From: Paeniglutamicibacter kerguelensis
GTDB lineage: Bacteria > Actinomycetota > Actinomycetes > Actinomycetales > Micrococcaceae
Reading direction: 5' to 3'
Assembly (NCBI RefSeq): GCF_017876535.1
Contig: NZ_JAGIOF010000001.1
Span: forward strand, 558,001-622,000
DNA: 64,000 nt
Below the pieces are notes generated by a model. It was not told the origin of the DNA. It searched no databases and saw only the letters and a program-made list of their open reading frames with translations. Shown here one piece after another: positions 27,364-35,965 of the stretch. The stretch's first letter is position 1, and each line of letters begins with the position of its first letter. The position numbers were made by a program, and so were the translations under genes.

Positions 27364-28128
27364 TCAGCTGATCTTGCGGCGGTAGATGGAGACCGCGAAG
27401 GCGTAGGCGACGACGAGGATGCCGACGAGCCAGGCGAGGGCTATCCAGATGTCCCCGCCGACCGGTTCCTGGGCGAACAGGGACCGGATGGTGTCAACGA
27501 CCGCCGTCACGGGCTGGTTCTCGGCGAACCAGGCGACCGGGCCGGGCATCGTGCTGGTGGGCACGAACGCCGAGCTGATGAACGGCAGGAAGATCAGCGG
27601 GTAGCTGAATGCGCTCGCCCCGTCGACGGTCTTCGCCGAAAGCCCGGCGATCACGGCGATCCAGGTCAGCGCGAGGGTGAACAGGACCAGGATGCCGGCG
27701 ACCGCCAGCCAGGCGGCCACGGACGCCCCGGTGCGGAACCCCATGACCAGTGCGACGCCGATGACCACAGCGACGGAGACCAGGTTCGCCGCCAGCGAGG
27801 TGAGCACGTGCGCCCAGAGCAGGCTGGGGCGCGCGATCGGCATGGACGCAAAGCGCTCGAAGATGCCGCCCTGCAGGTCCAGGAACAGCCGGTATGCGGT
27901 GTACGCGACGCCGGAGGCGATCGTGATCAGCAGGATGCCCGGGAGCATGTAGTTGACGTACGACTCGTCGGACCCGGTGTTGATGGCGCCGCCGAACACG
28001 TACACGAACAGCAGCATCAGTGCGATCGGGGTGACCGCGGTGGTGACGATGGTGTCGGGGCTGCGCAGGATGTGGCGCAGCGAGCGGCCGGTCAGGACGC
28101 CGGTGTCGGCCAGGACGTGGGTGCTCAT
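27364..28128 (-). CDS. ABC-2 type exporter permease (DrrB-like)
   Basis: A 254-residue membrane protein with six hydrophobic segments and the ABC-2 features PGILLITIASGVAYTAYRLFLDLQGGIFERFASMPIARPS and a closing RRKIS. It forms the channel of a daunorubicin-resistance-like exporter with the ATPase gene upstream, whose stop it overlaps (ATGA). The start is ATG 28126-28128. The frame is open upstream inside the ATPase gene, but that part is not protein-like. The substrate is probably a lipid or hydrophobic compound; the exact one is unknown. Confidence 0.9.
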   Translation of the reverse strand: MSTHVLADTGVLTGRSLRHILRSPDTIVTTAVTPIALMLLFVYVFGGAINTGSDESYVNYMLPGILLITIASGVAYTAYRLFLDLQGGIFERFASMPIARPSLLWAHVLTSLAANLVSVAVVIGVALVMGFRTGASVAAWLAVAGILVLFTLALTWIAVIAGLSAKTVDGASAFSYPLIFLPFISSAFVPTSTMPGPVAWFAENQPVTAVVDTIRSLFAQEPVGGDIWIALAWLVGILVVAYAFAVSIYRRKIS

Positions 28129-28955
28129 CGTGGTTCCTTTCCAGCAGGCACCGTCTCGTCGGTGCGGGCGATGTCGGTGTCGGCCGCGCCGGTGTCTCCG
28201 ACGAGGCTGAGGAACACGTCTTCCAGCGAGGGTTGTTTCTCGACGTACTCGACCGTGGCCGGCGGCAGGAGGGCCTTGAGTTCGGAGAGCGTGCCGTTCT
28301 GGATGATGGTTCCCTGGTGCAGGATCGCGATCCGGTCGGCGAGCTGTTCGGCCTCGTCGAGGTACTGGGTCGTGAGCAGCACGGTCGTGCCGCGCTCGGC
28401 GAGCTGCCTGACGGTCTGCCACACCTCCAGGCGCGCCTGGGGGTCGAGCCCGGTCGTCGGCTCGTCCAGGACAATGACCGGAGGGTTGCCGATCAGGCTC
28501 ATGGCGATGTCCAGCCGGCGGCGCATGCCGCCCGAGTACGTCGCTGCCTTGCGCTTGCCCGCATCGGTGAGCGAGAAGCGGGCCAGCAGGTCGTCGGCGA
28601 TCCCGCCCGGGTTCTTCAGGTGGCGCAGCCTGGCGATCAGCACCAGGTTCTCCCGGCCGCTGAGCACCTCGTCGACCGCGGCGAACTGGCCGGTCAGGCT
28701 GATCGACTCGCGCACGTCGCCCGGATTCGCGGCGACCTCGAAGCCGTTGACCGTTGCGGTGCCCGCGTCGGCCTTCAGCAGCGTCGAGAGGATCCTCACC
28801 AACGTGGTCTTGCCGGCGCCGTTCGAGCCGAGCAGCGCGAAGATGCTGCCCGCCTTCACATCGAAGTCGACGCCCCGCAGCACCTGCAGGTCCTTGAACG
28901 ACTTCTCGATGCCCCTCACCCGGATCGCGGGTTCCAGGGCCTGGTCGGTTCTCAT
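28125..28955 (-). CDS. ABC exporter ATPase (DrrA-like)
   Basis: A 276-residue ATPase: Walker A GSNGAGKTT, signature YSGGMRRRLD, Walker B VIVLDEPTTGLDP and a DrrA-type C-terminus (ILHQGTIIQNGTLSELKALL, then SLEDVFLSLVG). It powers the DrrB-like permease downstream. It is third in the order PadR, DUF1048, ATPase, permease, a layout typical of inducible drug-efflux operons in Gram-positive bacteria. Confidence 0.94.
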   Translation of the reverse strand: MRTDQALEPAIRVRGIEKSFKDLQVLRGVDFDVKAGSIFALLGSNGAGKTTLVRILSTLLKADAGTATVNGFEVAANPGDVRESISLTGQFAAVDEVLSGRENLVLIARLRHLKNPGGIADDLLARFSLTDAGKRKAATYSGGMRRRLDIAMSLIGNPPVIVLDEPTTGLDPQARLEVWQTVRQLAERGTTVLLTTQYLDEAEQLADRIAILHQGTIIQNGTLSELKALLPPATVEYVEKQPSLEDVFLSLVGDTGAADTDIARTDETVPAGKEPR

Positions 28956-28980
28956 GTCAGGTTCTCCGTTCCGGGCGCGT

Positions 28981-29367
28981 TCACGCCTCGTCGGCGGGTT
29001 GGTCGGCGGACTCGTTGGCGGACTGGTCGATGGCGTCGTTCAGGCGCTTGCGCTCCTTGTTGATCCACTGGCCGTCCGAGTAGTTCTGGATGAAGGTGTC
29101 CGCGAACTCCACCGGGTCGTCCCCGACGATGTCGCGGATCGGGGTGCCGTCGGCCGCGGCGCCCTCGATCAGGTCGCCGAGGTCCTCGAGCATCTGCATC
29201 ATGACATCGCCCTTGACGATCGATCCGGCGTACATGAAGTAGCGCTCGATCCCGTCGATCGCGGTCCGGTAGCTCGTGGGGAGCGCTTCCTTGCGGGCCT
29301 TGTATTGGCGCCAGCGCTTCTTGTCCTCGAACGACCCGGTGACCAGCTCGATCCATTTTGCTGCCAT
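28981..29367 (-). CDS. DUF1048 protein
   Basis: A 128-residue soluble protein starting AAKWIELVTGSFEDKKRWRQYKARKEALP, then a helical region (DGIERYFMYAGSI) and an acidic tail (ANESADQPADEA). This is DUF1048, regularly encoded beside PadR regulators and drug-type ABC exporters. Its molecular role is unknown. It follows the PadR gene by two bases and precedes the ATPase by 25 bases. Confidence 0.85.
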   Translation of the reverse strand: MAAKWIELVTGSFEDKKRWRQYKARKEALPTSYRTAIDGIERYFMYAGSIVKGDVMMQMLEDLGDLIEGAAADGTPIRDIVGDDPVEFADTFIQNYSDGQWINKERKRLNDAIDQSANESADQPADEA

Positions 29368-29369
29368 GG

Positions 29370-29720
29370 CTATTTTCCTTCTTCCTGCGGGTTTTCAATG
29401 TGGTGGCGGAGCTGTTCGATCCGTTCCGCGAGGAAGCTCCAATTCCTCCAGAACTCTTCGAGGTACTCGCCGCCCAGTGCGTTCAGCGAGTAGACCTTGC
29501 GTGGCGGCCCCTTCTCCGAGGGGACCTTCTCGACGTCGACGAGGCCGCGCTGCTCGACCCTGACCAGCAGGGCGTAGACGGTGCCCTCGACGATGTCGGA
29601 GAACCCTTGGTCGCGGAGCCGGGCCGTGATTTCATAGCCGTATGCCGGCCGCACGGCCAGGATCGCGAGGACAATGCCCTCGAGCGTGCCCTTGAGCATC
29701 TCTGTCGACTGCTTGCCCAT
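29370..29720 (-). CDS. PadR-family transcriptional regulator
   Basis: A 116-residue winged-helix repressor. KGTLEGIVLAILAVRPAYGYEITARLRDQG is the PadR N-terminus, and VEGTVYALLVRVEQRGLV holds the recognition helix, with the wing in RKVYSLNALG. It is the first gene of the four-gene exporter operon and probably represses it until a toxic compound binds. Its start is ATG 29718-29720. The region just upstream holds direct and inverted repeats likely to be its operator. Confidence 0.92.
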   Translation of the reverse strand: MGKQSTEMLKGTLEGIVLAILAVRPAYGYEITARLRDQGFSDIVEGTVYALLVRVEQRGLVDVEKVPSEKGPPRKVYSLNALGGEYLEEFWRNWSFLAERIEQLRHHIENPQEEGK

Positions 29721-29731
29721 GGAACTCTCCC

Positions 29732-29780
29732 TATTGCTACTCAGTATTGCTAACTACCACTAAATAGTAACACTGAATAG
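29732..29780. promoter_or_regulatory. Repeat-rich control region of PadR operon
   Basis: Direct repeat TATTGCTA at 29732-29739 and 29745-29752 (13-base period), and imperfect inverted CTACTCAGT (29737-29745) and ACTGAATAG (29772-29780). The stretch is locally AT-rich and directly upstream of the regulator gene, so it is the likely promoter/operator. Confidence 0.5.
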
Positions 29781-29930
29781 CGATCGCGCAAGAGGGAAGA
29801 TTCTCAGCGTTTTCAGGCGTTCTCCACGCGCCGGCGGGCGGGCACGGCGCCCATCATGCTTGACGGGTCGGCTGCAGGACCGCGCCATCGGTTCTTGTAA
29901 ACCGTCGCCTCCAGCTGGTTGAGTGGCAGC

Positions 29931-30575
29931 ATGACTCGATTGCCTCCAACTTCCGTTTGGCCAGTGGTGCACGGCGAACGTCGCGCACTGTTCGAGGACC
30001 TGCAGGTGCTGGAGCCGCAGCAGTGGCAGACGCCGTCACTGTGTCCCGGCTGGGACGTCCACGATGTCTTGGCGCACCTCATCGATTCGGCGCGGACCAC
30101 TCGCCTTGGTTTTGTGCGCCGCATGGTCGCCGCCGGGTTCGATTTCGATCGTGACAATGCCGTCGGGGTGGCACGGGAGAAGAGGGGAGATCCCAGCCGG
30201 ACGTTGGCCGAATTCGGTGCCGTCCTGCCGCTGACGTCCACGCCGCCCGCTGCGCTGGCCACCCGCCTCGTCGAGTCGTTCGTACACGGCGAAGATATCA
30301 GGCGCCCCTTGGGCATTGACCGGGAATATCCGGCAGGCGAAGTCGCCAAGGCCCTGGCCTACCAAGTGAACACCACCGTGAAGATGGGCGGCGGCAAGGA
30401 AATGGCAGCTGGCTGGCGGTTGGTTGCCGCCGATGCGGACTTCGTGCATGGTTCGGGGCCCGAGGTCACGGGCCGGGCTATCGCGTTGCTTCTGGCCGTG
30501 TCCGGAAGGGCTGTGGATCCGCGGGAGCTGGACGGACCCGGGGCCGGGGACTTCGTGCGTCGGCTTCAGGCCTGA
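29931..30575 (+). CDS. Mycothiol-dependent maleylpyruvate isomerase family (DinB-like)
   Basis: A 214-residue protein of the actinobacterial mycothiol-maleylpyruvate isomerase N-terminal/DinB fold. The metal site starts at WDVHDVLAHLIDSARTTRLGF, and FVHGEDIRRPLG supplies the second His cluster. Members use mycothiol in isomerase or transferase reactions. The substrate here is unknown. I start at ATG 29931; an in-frame TTG lies 12 bases upstream. It is divergent from the PadR operon. Confidence 0.82.
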   Translation: MTRLPPTSVWPVVHGERRALFEDLQVLEPQQWQTPSLCPGWDVHDVLAHLIDSARTTRLGFVRRMVAAGFDFDRDNAVGVAREKRGDPSRTLAEFGAVLPLTSTPPAALATRLVESFVHGEDIRRPLGIDREYPAGEVAKALAYQVNTTVKMGGGKEMAAGWRLVAADADFVHGSGPEVTGRAIALLLAVSGRAVDPRELDGPGAGDFVRRLQA

Positions 30576-30762
30576 CGTTCGCCGGTGTCCGCTTCGGGAG
30601 TTGGAGGCGTTGGAAAGTGCGCACACTCGCAGTTCCGGGAGCCGGCACCATGTGGTCTCCGGCCTACAGCCAAGGGAACCTCGGGTACTTCCGCCCGCGG
30701 CCTTTCTCGGTCATCCTGAAACCGGAACGGCATAGGGCCTTCCGGAGGAGTTAGGGGTAGAC

Positions 30763-31260
30763 ATGTCCTCGAATGGTGCGGACGCGTGGGGGCCACTGAT
30801 TGTGGGGGTCATTCCCAAACAACATCCAGAGGTCATCGCCCAGGCGTCGGTGCTTGCCCGGCAGCTTGATCGTGCCATCATCTACGCCTATGTGGAACCC
30901 AACAGCTATCTGACGGAATGGAACCTCAAGGAAGACATCAGGGACCAATCGTTGCATCCACGCGATGTCGACGAGGACATGACCGCAGATGCAATGGAGA
31001 TCCTCTCCAATATAGAAACCCAGATGTCGGACAGCGCCGCCACGTGGAGCTTGCGAATCCTCGCGGGCGAGATCTGGAAGGCGCTGGCGCGCCTGGCGTC
31101 TGAGACGCAGGCTTCAATGATTATCGTCGGGACCAGGGAGCCCACGTTCGGGGCGCACGTTTCCCAGATGCTCAACGGGGCCACGGCATCTCACCTCACC
31201 GTGCACCAGCACCTGCCGGTTTTGGTGGTTCCGGCCGCCCCTAAGAAGGGGAAGCACTGA
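30763..31260 (+). CDS. Universal stress protein domain protein
   Basis: A 165-residue single UspA domain. The N-terminus PLIVGVIPKQHPEVIAQASVLARQLDRAIIYAYV and C-terminus LPVLVVPAAPKKGKH fit the family, and IIVGTREP followed by SHLTVHQHLPVLVV corresponds to the nucleotide site, although the glycines of the ATP motif are poorly conserved. It may therefore be a non-ATP-binding member. It probably acts in stress survival. The ATG has GGAGG about 15 bases upstream. Confidence 0.85.
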   Translation: MSSNGADAWGPLIVGVIPKQHPEVIAQASVLARQLDRAIIYAYVEPNSYLTEWNLKEDIRDQSLHPRDVDEDMTADAMEILSNIETQMSDSAATWSLRILAGEIWKALARLASETQASMIIVGTREPTFGAHVSQMLNGATASHLTVHQHLPVLVVPAAPKKGKH

Positions 31261-31680
31261 GGCTGGATTCCGCGGGTTCCGCCGCTGTGTCCGCGGCCCT
31301 TCGTATGCCGTGATGAAGAAGCATCAGCCAGATGGCCAATGCGAAGGCCGGAAACATAAAAAGTCCCAGAGCCGCCAAGGTGTTTCCGAGCCCCGCGTTG
31401 CGGAAGAGCCCCGAACTGATCATGGGCGCTACTGCCTGGGCGAGAAAGGAAGGCGGGGCAAGGTGGCCCATGGTCCGGGCACACTGCTCTTGTCCCAAGT
31501 GCGCCGGTGGCACTGTTCCGTTGGCTGTGGAACGCAATCCGGCACCCGCCCCCGTAAGCAGGGGATGGTGATCGTTGGTGCCAATATCCGGATGGCGAGA
31601 AAACCGACGAACTCCGCCATGGCGCCGGACGTGCCTGGGCGCATGGGGGAGCAATTCAAAACAGGTGGGAAACGCCGCAT
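31241..31680 (-). pseudogene. Decayed membrane transporter remnant (MFS-like) after arsC
   Basis: Two frames on the minus strand carry pieces of one membrane protein. MAEFVGFLAIRILAPTIT is in one frame, and GAGAGLRSTANGTV, FLAQAVAPMISSGLF and LAALGLFMFPAFALAIWLMLLHHGIRRA are in another, with a frame change near 31570-31600. The pattern resembles the C-terminal half of a major-facilitator permease. The gene follows arsC in the same direction and may be the dead arsenic-resistance transporter of the operon. The family call is tentative. Confidence 0.45.
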
Positions 31681-31692
31681 GCGGAGTTGGTG

Positions 31693-32121
31693 CTAAGCGA
31701 GCATGCGGTGCTTGAGGTCTTTGACGCGCGCGTGGATGTCATCGCGGACCAACTCCATGCGGGCGCGTCCCTCGATGCCGCGCAGGCTTGGTTCGTCGGT
31801 ATCCCAGATTTCAATCTCGACGCCTTCGACGGCGGGAACTTCGGCCTCGGTTCCGAGGACAATCACGAGCCCGGCGCTCCGCATGTTCTCTTCCGTCAGC
31901 GCCTTCGGCTTTTCCGCGCTGATATCGATGCCCAAATCTTTCAGGACCTCGGCCGACAGTGGGTTGATGGCAGTTCCGGGCTTGGTGCCGGCCGACGTGA
32001 CGGTGATGTCATTGCCGGCTTCGAACTTCATGAGGCCGGCGGCCATTTGGGATTTGCCGCCATTCTTGACGCAGACAAACAAGACGGCAGGCTGAGGTGC
32101 CGCCGGCGAACTGGCGCTCAT
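31693..32121 (-). CDS. arsC: ArsC-type low-molecular-weight phosphatase / arsenate reductase
   Basis: A 142-residue protein of the LMW phosphatase-like arsenate reductase family. The P-loop VCVKNGGKSQMA has the nucleophile Cys17 but Lys23 where the CX5R loop normally has Arg, followed by Ser24. It probably reduces arsenate to arsenite with mycothiol/mycoredoxin as partner, though the Arg-to-Lys change could alter the activity. The start overlaps the arsR stop (ATGA), so the pair is co-translated. Confidence 0.82.
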   Translation of the reverse strand: MSASSPAAPQPAVLFVCVKNGGKSQMAAGLMKFEAGNDITVTSAGTKPGTAINPLSAEVLKDLGIDISAEKPKALTEENMRSAGLVIVLGTEAEVPAVEGVEIEIWDTDEPSLRGIEGRARMELVRDDIHARVKDLKHRMLA

Positions 32122-32510
32122 GGTTGTGGCTTCGGGGTCAGGATTGCGGCCAGGGATTCCAGTGCGCCGGGCACCAACGAATAGTAGGCCCAGACCCCAC
32201 GCTTTTCACGGTTGAGCAACCCCGCCTCAACCAGGATTTTCAGGTGGTGGGAAACCGTGGGTTGGCCCAAGTCCAACGGTTCGGACAGGTCGCAGACGCA
32301 GGTCTCCGCTTCGGGACTGGTCGAGACGATGGAGAGGATGCGCAGGCGGTTCGGATCGGCCAACGCCTTGAATCGTGCGGCCAAGGCTTCAGCTTCCGTT
32401 CCAAGCAGGGATTCCTGACCAATCGACGGAACGCAGCACAGGGATTCCGTTTCACTGCTGGAAGCCATGGGAGTTTCCTCGCTGGTTTCTGTGGCACTCG
32501 GTGTGGGCAT
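32118..32510 (-). CDS. arsR: ArsR arsenic-responsive repressor
   Basis: A 130-residue ArsR/SmtB repressor. The recognition helix is LGQPTVSHHLKILVEAGLL. Cysteines occur as an adjacent pair at residues 25-26 (LCCVP) and as CVC at 71-73 (ETCVCDL). The CVC pair is the classical As(III) site; the N-terminal vicinal pair resembles the separate site known in corynebacterial ArsR. Arsenite binding should release the operator at 32577-32608. A GGAAGG site precedes the ATG. It heads arsR-arsC and a decayed transporter. Confidence 0.9.
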   Translation of the reverse strand: MPTPSATETSEETPMASSSETESLCCVPSIGQESLLGTEAEALAARFKALADPNRLRILSIVSTSPEAETCVCDLSEPLDLGQPTVSHHLKILVEAGLLNREKRGVWAYYSLVPGALESLAAILTPKPQP

Positions 32511-32576
32511 GCGCCTTCCCTAGCCTTCATTCGGCCCCATACGGGCGATTGGAAATCGTCGATATGCGCAACAATA

Positions 32577-32608
32577 CTCGATACATCGATCTTCGTCGAT
32601 GTATCGAG
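32577..32608. promoter_or_regulatory. ArsR operator palindrome
   Basis: Perfect 13-base arms CTCGATACATCGA (32577-32589) and TCGATGTATCGAG (32596-32608) with a 6-base centre, 67 bases upstream of arsR. Long symmetrical ATCGA-rich sites are typical for ArsR repressors. The following 32611-33127 stretch holds no gene I can support. Confidence 0.75.
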
Positions 32609-32610
32609 CG

Positions 32611-33127
32611 TGGAGAGAATTTGCCGTCCATCCGCCTCCGGCTGTGGGGAACCGGAGCTGAAATCCGAGGCTTGCTGCGGACCGCAGCCGGCGGCCATCG
32701 GGTTCGCCACGGGAAGCCCCCTGGACACGCCGAACTGCTCGCCGAAGAAACAGGGCCAAATGCACTTACTGCCTGCGTTTGCCCGGTTGCGCTGGCTTCG
32801 ACGTCGCCGTTGCGCATGACCGTCGCGGAGCAAACCCAAGGCTTAAGCGATGAATGTCTATAGTCAACCCTCCCGACCGCGCAAGGTATCCGGACCAAGT
32901 CGAGCCCGCGCATCGTGCAGCTCCCCGTCGAGCGTCCCTCTTTTAAGGGTTCCCGAGCCCGCACGGAGGGCCGCTCGGCGCTTTGTCCGGAGCCGGCCGA
33001 GGCGGGGATCTTGACGCGGAGAGTCGAAGGAGAGGACGCTCATAATAGGTCCTCCGGCTGCCCCGGACCCAGCAAGACCTTGGCGCCCCAGGTCCACTCC
33101 CATGAACATCCACCAGAGGAGAGCACC
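32611..33127. other. Gene-poor interval between ars operon and ferritin
   Basis: About 500 bases with open frames on both strands but none with protein-like composition, start signals or a recognised motif. It presumably holds the ferritin promoter, which I could not locate; an iron-responsive site is possible but not seen. Confidence 0.4.
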
Positions 33128-33709
33128 ATGAGCACGCAGTTCAACGAGCTGCTGACCCGCCAGGTTGGCAACGAGTTCGCGGCCTCCCAGCAGTACATTG
33201 CCATCGCAGCCTGGTATGACGGGCAAGACCTTCCCCGGCTTGCCAAGCACTTTTACCGCCAGTCGCTCGAGGAACGCAACCACGCGATGATGATGGTCCG
33301 CTACATCTTGGACCGCGGCATCAAGATCACCATTCCCGGAATCGAACCCGTCCGGAACGACTTCGAATCCGCTGAGGAACCACTGGTCCTTGCCCTTGCA
33401 CAGGAGCTTGAGGTCACGGACCGCATCAAGGAACTCTTTGCTGCGGCGCGGGCGGAAAACGACCCCTTGGGTGAACAATTCATGCTGTGGTTCCTCAAGG
33501 AGCAGATCGAGGAGGTCGCCTCGATGTCCACGCTGCTCAACGTCGCCCGCCGGGCGGACAACCTCTTCGATGTCGAGACGTTCCTTGCCCGCGAGCGGGT
33601 GGGCGACGCCGGCCAACAAGGGGGACACCATCATCACCATCACGGAGGCGGCCATGGCGCACCCGCAGGGGATGGGGGGACTCCGGAGGCCGCCGGAGGA
33701 GCGCTCTAG
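33128..33709 (+). CDS. Ferritin with His-rich C-terminal tail
   Basis: A 193-residue non-haem ferritin, similar to actinobacterial BfrB. Ferroxidase ligands are visible at Glu16 and in the ERNH motif (Glu49, His52), with Glu116 and others in the second half. It should form a 24-mer shell that oxidises Fe(II) and stores Fe(III). Residues 161-193 form a flexible Gly/His/Ala tail with six consecutive His (167-172) and His176, which is not part of the ferritin fold. The tail could bind Ni, Zn, Cu or iron. GGAGAG precedes ATG 33128. Confidence 0.93.
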   Translation: MSTQFNELLTRQVGNEFAASQQYIAIAAWYDGQDLPRLAKHFYRQSLEERNHAMMMVRYILDRGIKITIPGIEPVRNDFESAEEPLVLALAQELEVTDRIKELFAAARAENDPLGEQFMLWFLKEQIEEVASMSTLLNVARRADNLFDVETFLARERVGDAGQQGGHHHHHHGGGHGAPAGDGGTPEAAGGAL

Positions 33710-33883
33710 CCTCAATTTTTCATCGAATGCCTGCAGGCCGCCGATTCCGTGATTTTCCCGGGATCCGCGGCCTGCCTGCTTTCCGAGCACGCAAAGATGG
33801 CCATGTCGCTGGCATGGGCGCCGGGTTCCATCTCCCGAAAAGGGGTTTCTTTCTTTTCGAGGGGCGTGCGGCGGGGCAGGTGT

Positions 33884-35320
33884 TCATGTCGCGAGGTGGC
33901 CGTTGCGCCAGCGGTTTCGCAACCTTGTGGTTCCTTCGATGAGTGTGCTGTAGAGGTGTGATTCGGGCACGGATTCGGGGACCAGTAGCCTTTGCCGCCG
34001 GGCACTGCTGATGAGTTTCCCGGCGATCGAAAACAGCTTGTACCGCCACCGCTTCATGTCCCAGACCCCGGCAACGTGGCCTGCCGGAAGGACGGCGAGT
34101 TGCATCATGACACGAGGTTCACCGCAAGCACGGCCAGGTTGGCCCAGAGCTGGTTGGCCGCGAACGCCTTGAATGGCAGCTTTCCCAGGCCTGCGTTCTT
34201 GAGGGTCTTGATGCGGTTTTCGCACCTGGCCCGGGCGCGGTGGCGGGCATCGAGGAATGCGACGTTGTAGCGCGGGGCATTGGTGAGAAACGCCGTGACG
34301 CGGTGCCCGTCGACGTCGAAGAGCGAGACCTTCGCCCCGGGATGCAAGGGTTCGGCCCGCAAATACAGGCACGTTCCTTCGGGGTAGTCCTTGAGCTCGA
34401 TGACCTTGGTCGCGTCGATGACCCACGCGTTGTGTCGCTGGTTCCCGTGCTGGTCCAGTGCCTGCTCCCCGTGTTCCTTGTCATTGATCCAGCCGATGAA
34501 ACGCTCGTTGGGCACCGGCAGCGCGAACGAGGTGGAGAACTGCAGTCCCAAGAAGTGCAGGTGGTGCGGGAATTCGCGGGAGGCCCCGGGCGCTGTCGGT
34601 GCGCACCAGGATCCTCTCGGCGGCCAGGTTGCCCTGCCCGTCGTGCATCTGATCGGGCAGCTGCGCCAAGGCCTCGGCCAGGACGGTGATGTGGTCCTTC
34701 GCCGAATTCGCACCCTTGTTGCCCGGGCGCAGCATCGCGGCCAGGATCTCCCCGGTCCCGTTCTCCTTGCCGTAATCCACCGAGGCAATCATGGGCGCGA
34801 ACCCGTACCCGCCCTTGTAGGTGCCTGCGCTATTTTCCTTCTCGGTATGTGCGGTCACCAGGGGCATATCGATGTTGATCACCAGTGGGTCCAGCCGGGT
34901 GGCCAACGCGGCGGGGTTCCGTTATCCGGCCGCCGCCCAGATCCGGGAACGCAACCGCCGGCCGAGGGTGGAAAAGCCGTGGGCGAACGCCTCGGGTTGG
35001 TCGGCGGCACGCTCCACGAAGCGGGACACGGTCGCGTTCGACGGCACTTGGCCGAAGAGTCCGGGGCTGTTGCGCAGCACGTCCAGGTCCGAGACGTGTT
35101 CCCCGCCGCCGGCGAGCATCACCGCCAGGGAACCAAGGATCCGGCCCGGGCGGTGGATGGCTCGTTCGGGGACGAACTGGGAGAAGCGGTCCTCACACAA
35201 GGCGCCGAAACCGGTCGCATCCAGGAAGGACGTCAGCACGTTCAACCCGGCGTGGGAAACCAGTGACTGGCCGGTCAAAGCCGCCGGAACGGACGGGAAA
35301 ACGCGGGTAGTATTGATCAT
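33884..35320 (-). pseudogene. IS1380-family transposase, broken by frameshifts
   Basis: The transposase of an IS1380-type element, readable across several frames: SLVSHAGLNVLTSFLDATGFGALCEDRF (start at 35320), then RLDPLVINIDMPLVTAHTEKENSAGTYKGGYGF, then SREFPHHLHFLGLQFSTSFALPVPNERF and RARCENRIKTLKNAGLGKLPF, and a last piece WDMKRWRYKLFSIAGKLI. Frame changes fall near 34910-34925, 34590 (an extra C) and 34107. The catalytic region (DMPLVTAH, VRTDSA) is split, so the element is not autonomously active. I could not identify the terminal inverted repeats with confidence. Confidence 0.85.
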
Positions 35321-35395
35321 CGAAAAGGTGAGTCCTGATTTGGGTGGATAAAAGGTGTGGTTACCTCTATTTTCCCAGTTCAGCTCACCTTTTCG
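35321..35395. other. 12-base inverted repeat flanking transposase start
   Basis: CGAAAAGGTGAG (35321-35332) and CTCACCTTTTCG (35384-35395) are perfect complements 51 bases apart, directly before the transposase start. They may belong to the IS end or to a promoter region. Whether they are the element terminus is not clear. Confidence 0.4.
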
Positions 35396-35965
35396 TCGTT
35401 GAAGACGCTTAATGACATCCGCAGCTCATGAAAACGCCAGGCTAGAAACATTCATGTGGGCCGGGACTCCCGAAATCGATCCTGGTGGTTTGCCGTTCGG
35501 CGGGGCCTTGGCCCCGATTCCCTACAGGGATGGGACGGCGGCACCGACTCGACGATCAGGGGTCCCGGTTCTGTGTCGGCCTGTCTGGGATCGGGCGTCC
35601 AAGCCTGAGGCCAGGCGGACAGCACCGGGGCATTAATCCCGGGAATCGCTCTTGGGCTACCCCAAACTCTGGACCGGCGGGGTTCGGCAGGATTCGCTGC
35701 CCGGCGATCTCGGACCGCGGCTGGCGCAACAAAGCCGAAGACGTACCACGGACCAAGGGGCTACCATGTACCTACATAGTGACGATAGCTTGAGCACATC
35801 GGCTACATTTCGCTGCTTGTCATTGGTGAGGCCGAGAACCGCAAGGCCCCGGAAGCCGCCCAAACAGGAAATGGAGCTTCTGAAGCCAAAACTGCCGCTC
35901 CGGGCCGTGGTCACGCGACAAAACGCCTTGGGTTAGTTGCCGCGGCCTGATGAAAGCAGGGTCAC
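35396..35965. other. Gene-poor leader region upstream of terC-like gene
   Basis: About 570 bases without a convincing gene. I looked for a yybP-ykoY manganese riboswitch, frequent before TerC genes, but did not find the conserved pattern. A promoter for the membrane protein must lie here. Confidence 0.35.

Noticed and set aside
32375..32863. Plus-strand 162-codon frame across the arsR operator
   Set aside because: Overlaps arsR antisense and the operator; composition not protein-like.
35396..35965. Possible yybP-ykoY manganese riboswitch before the TerC gene
   Set aside because: Conserved GGGGAGUA-type loop and paired elements were not found by eye; only position suggested it.
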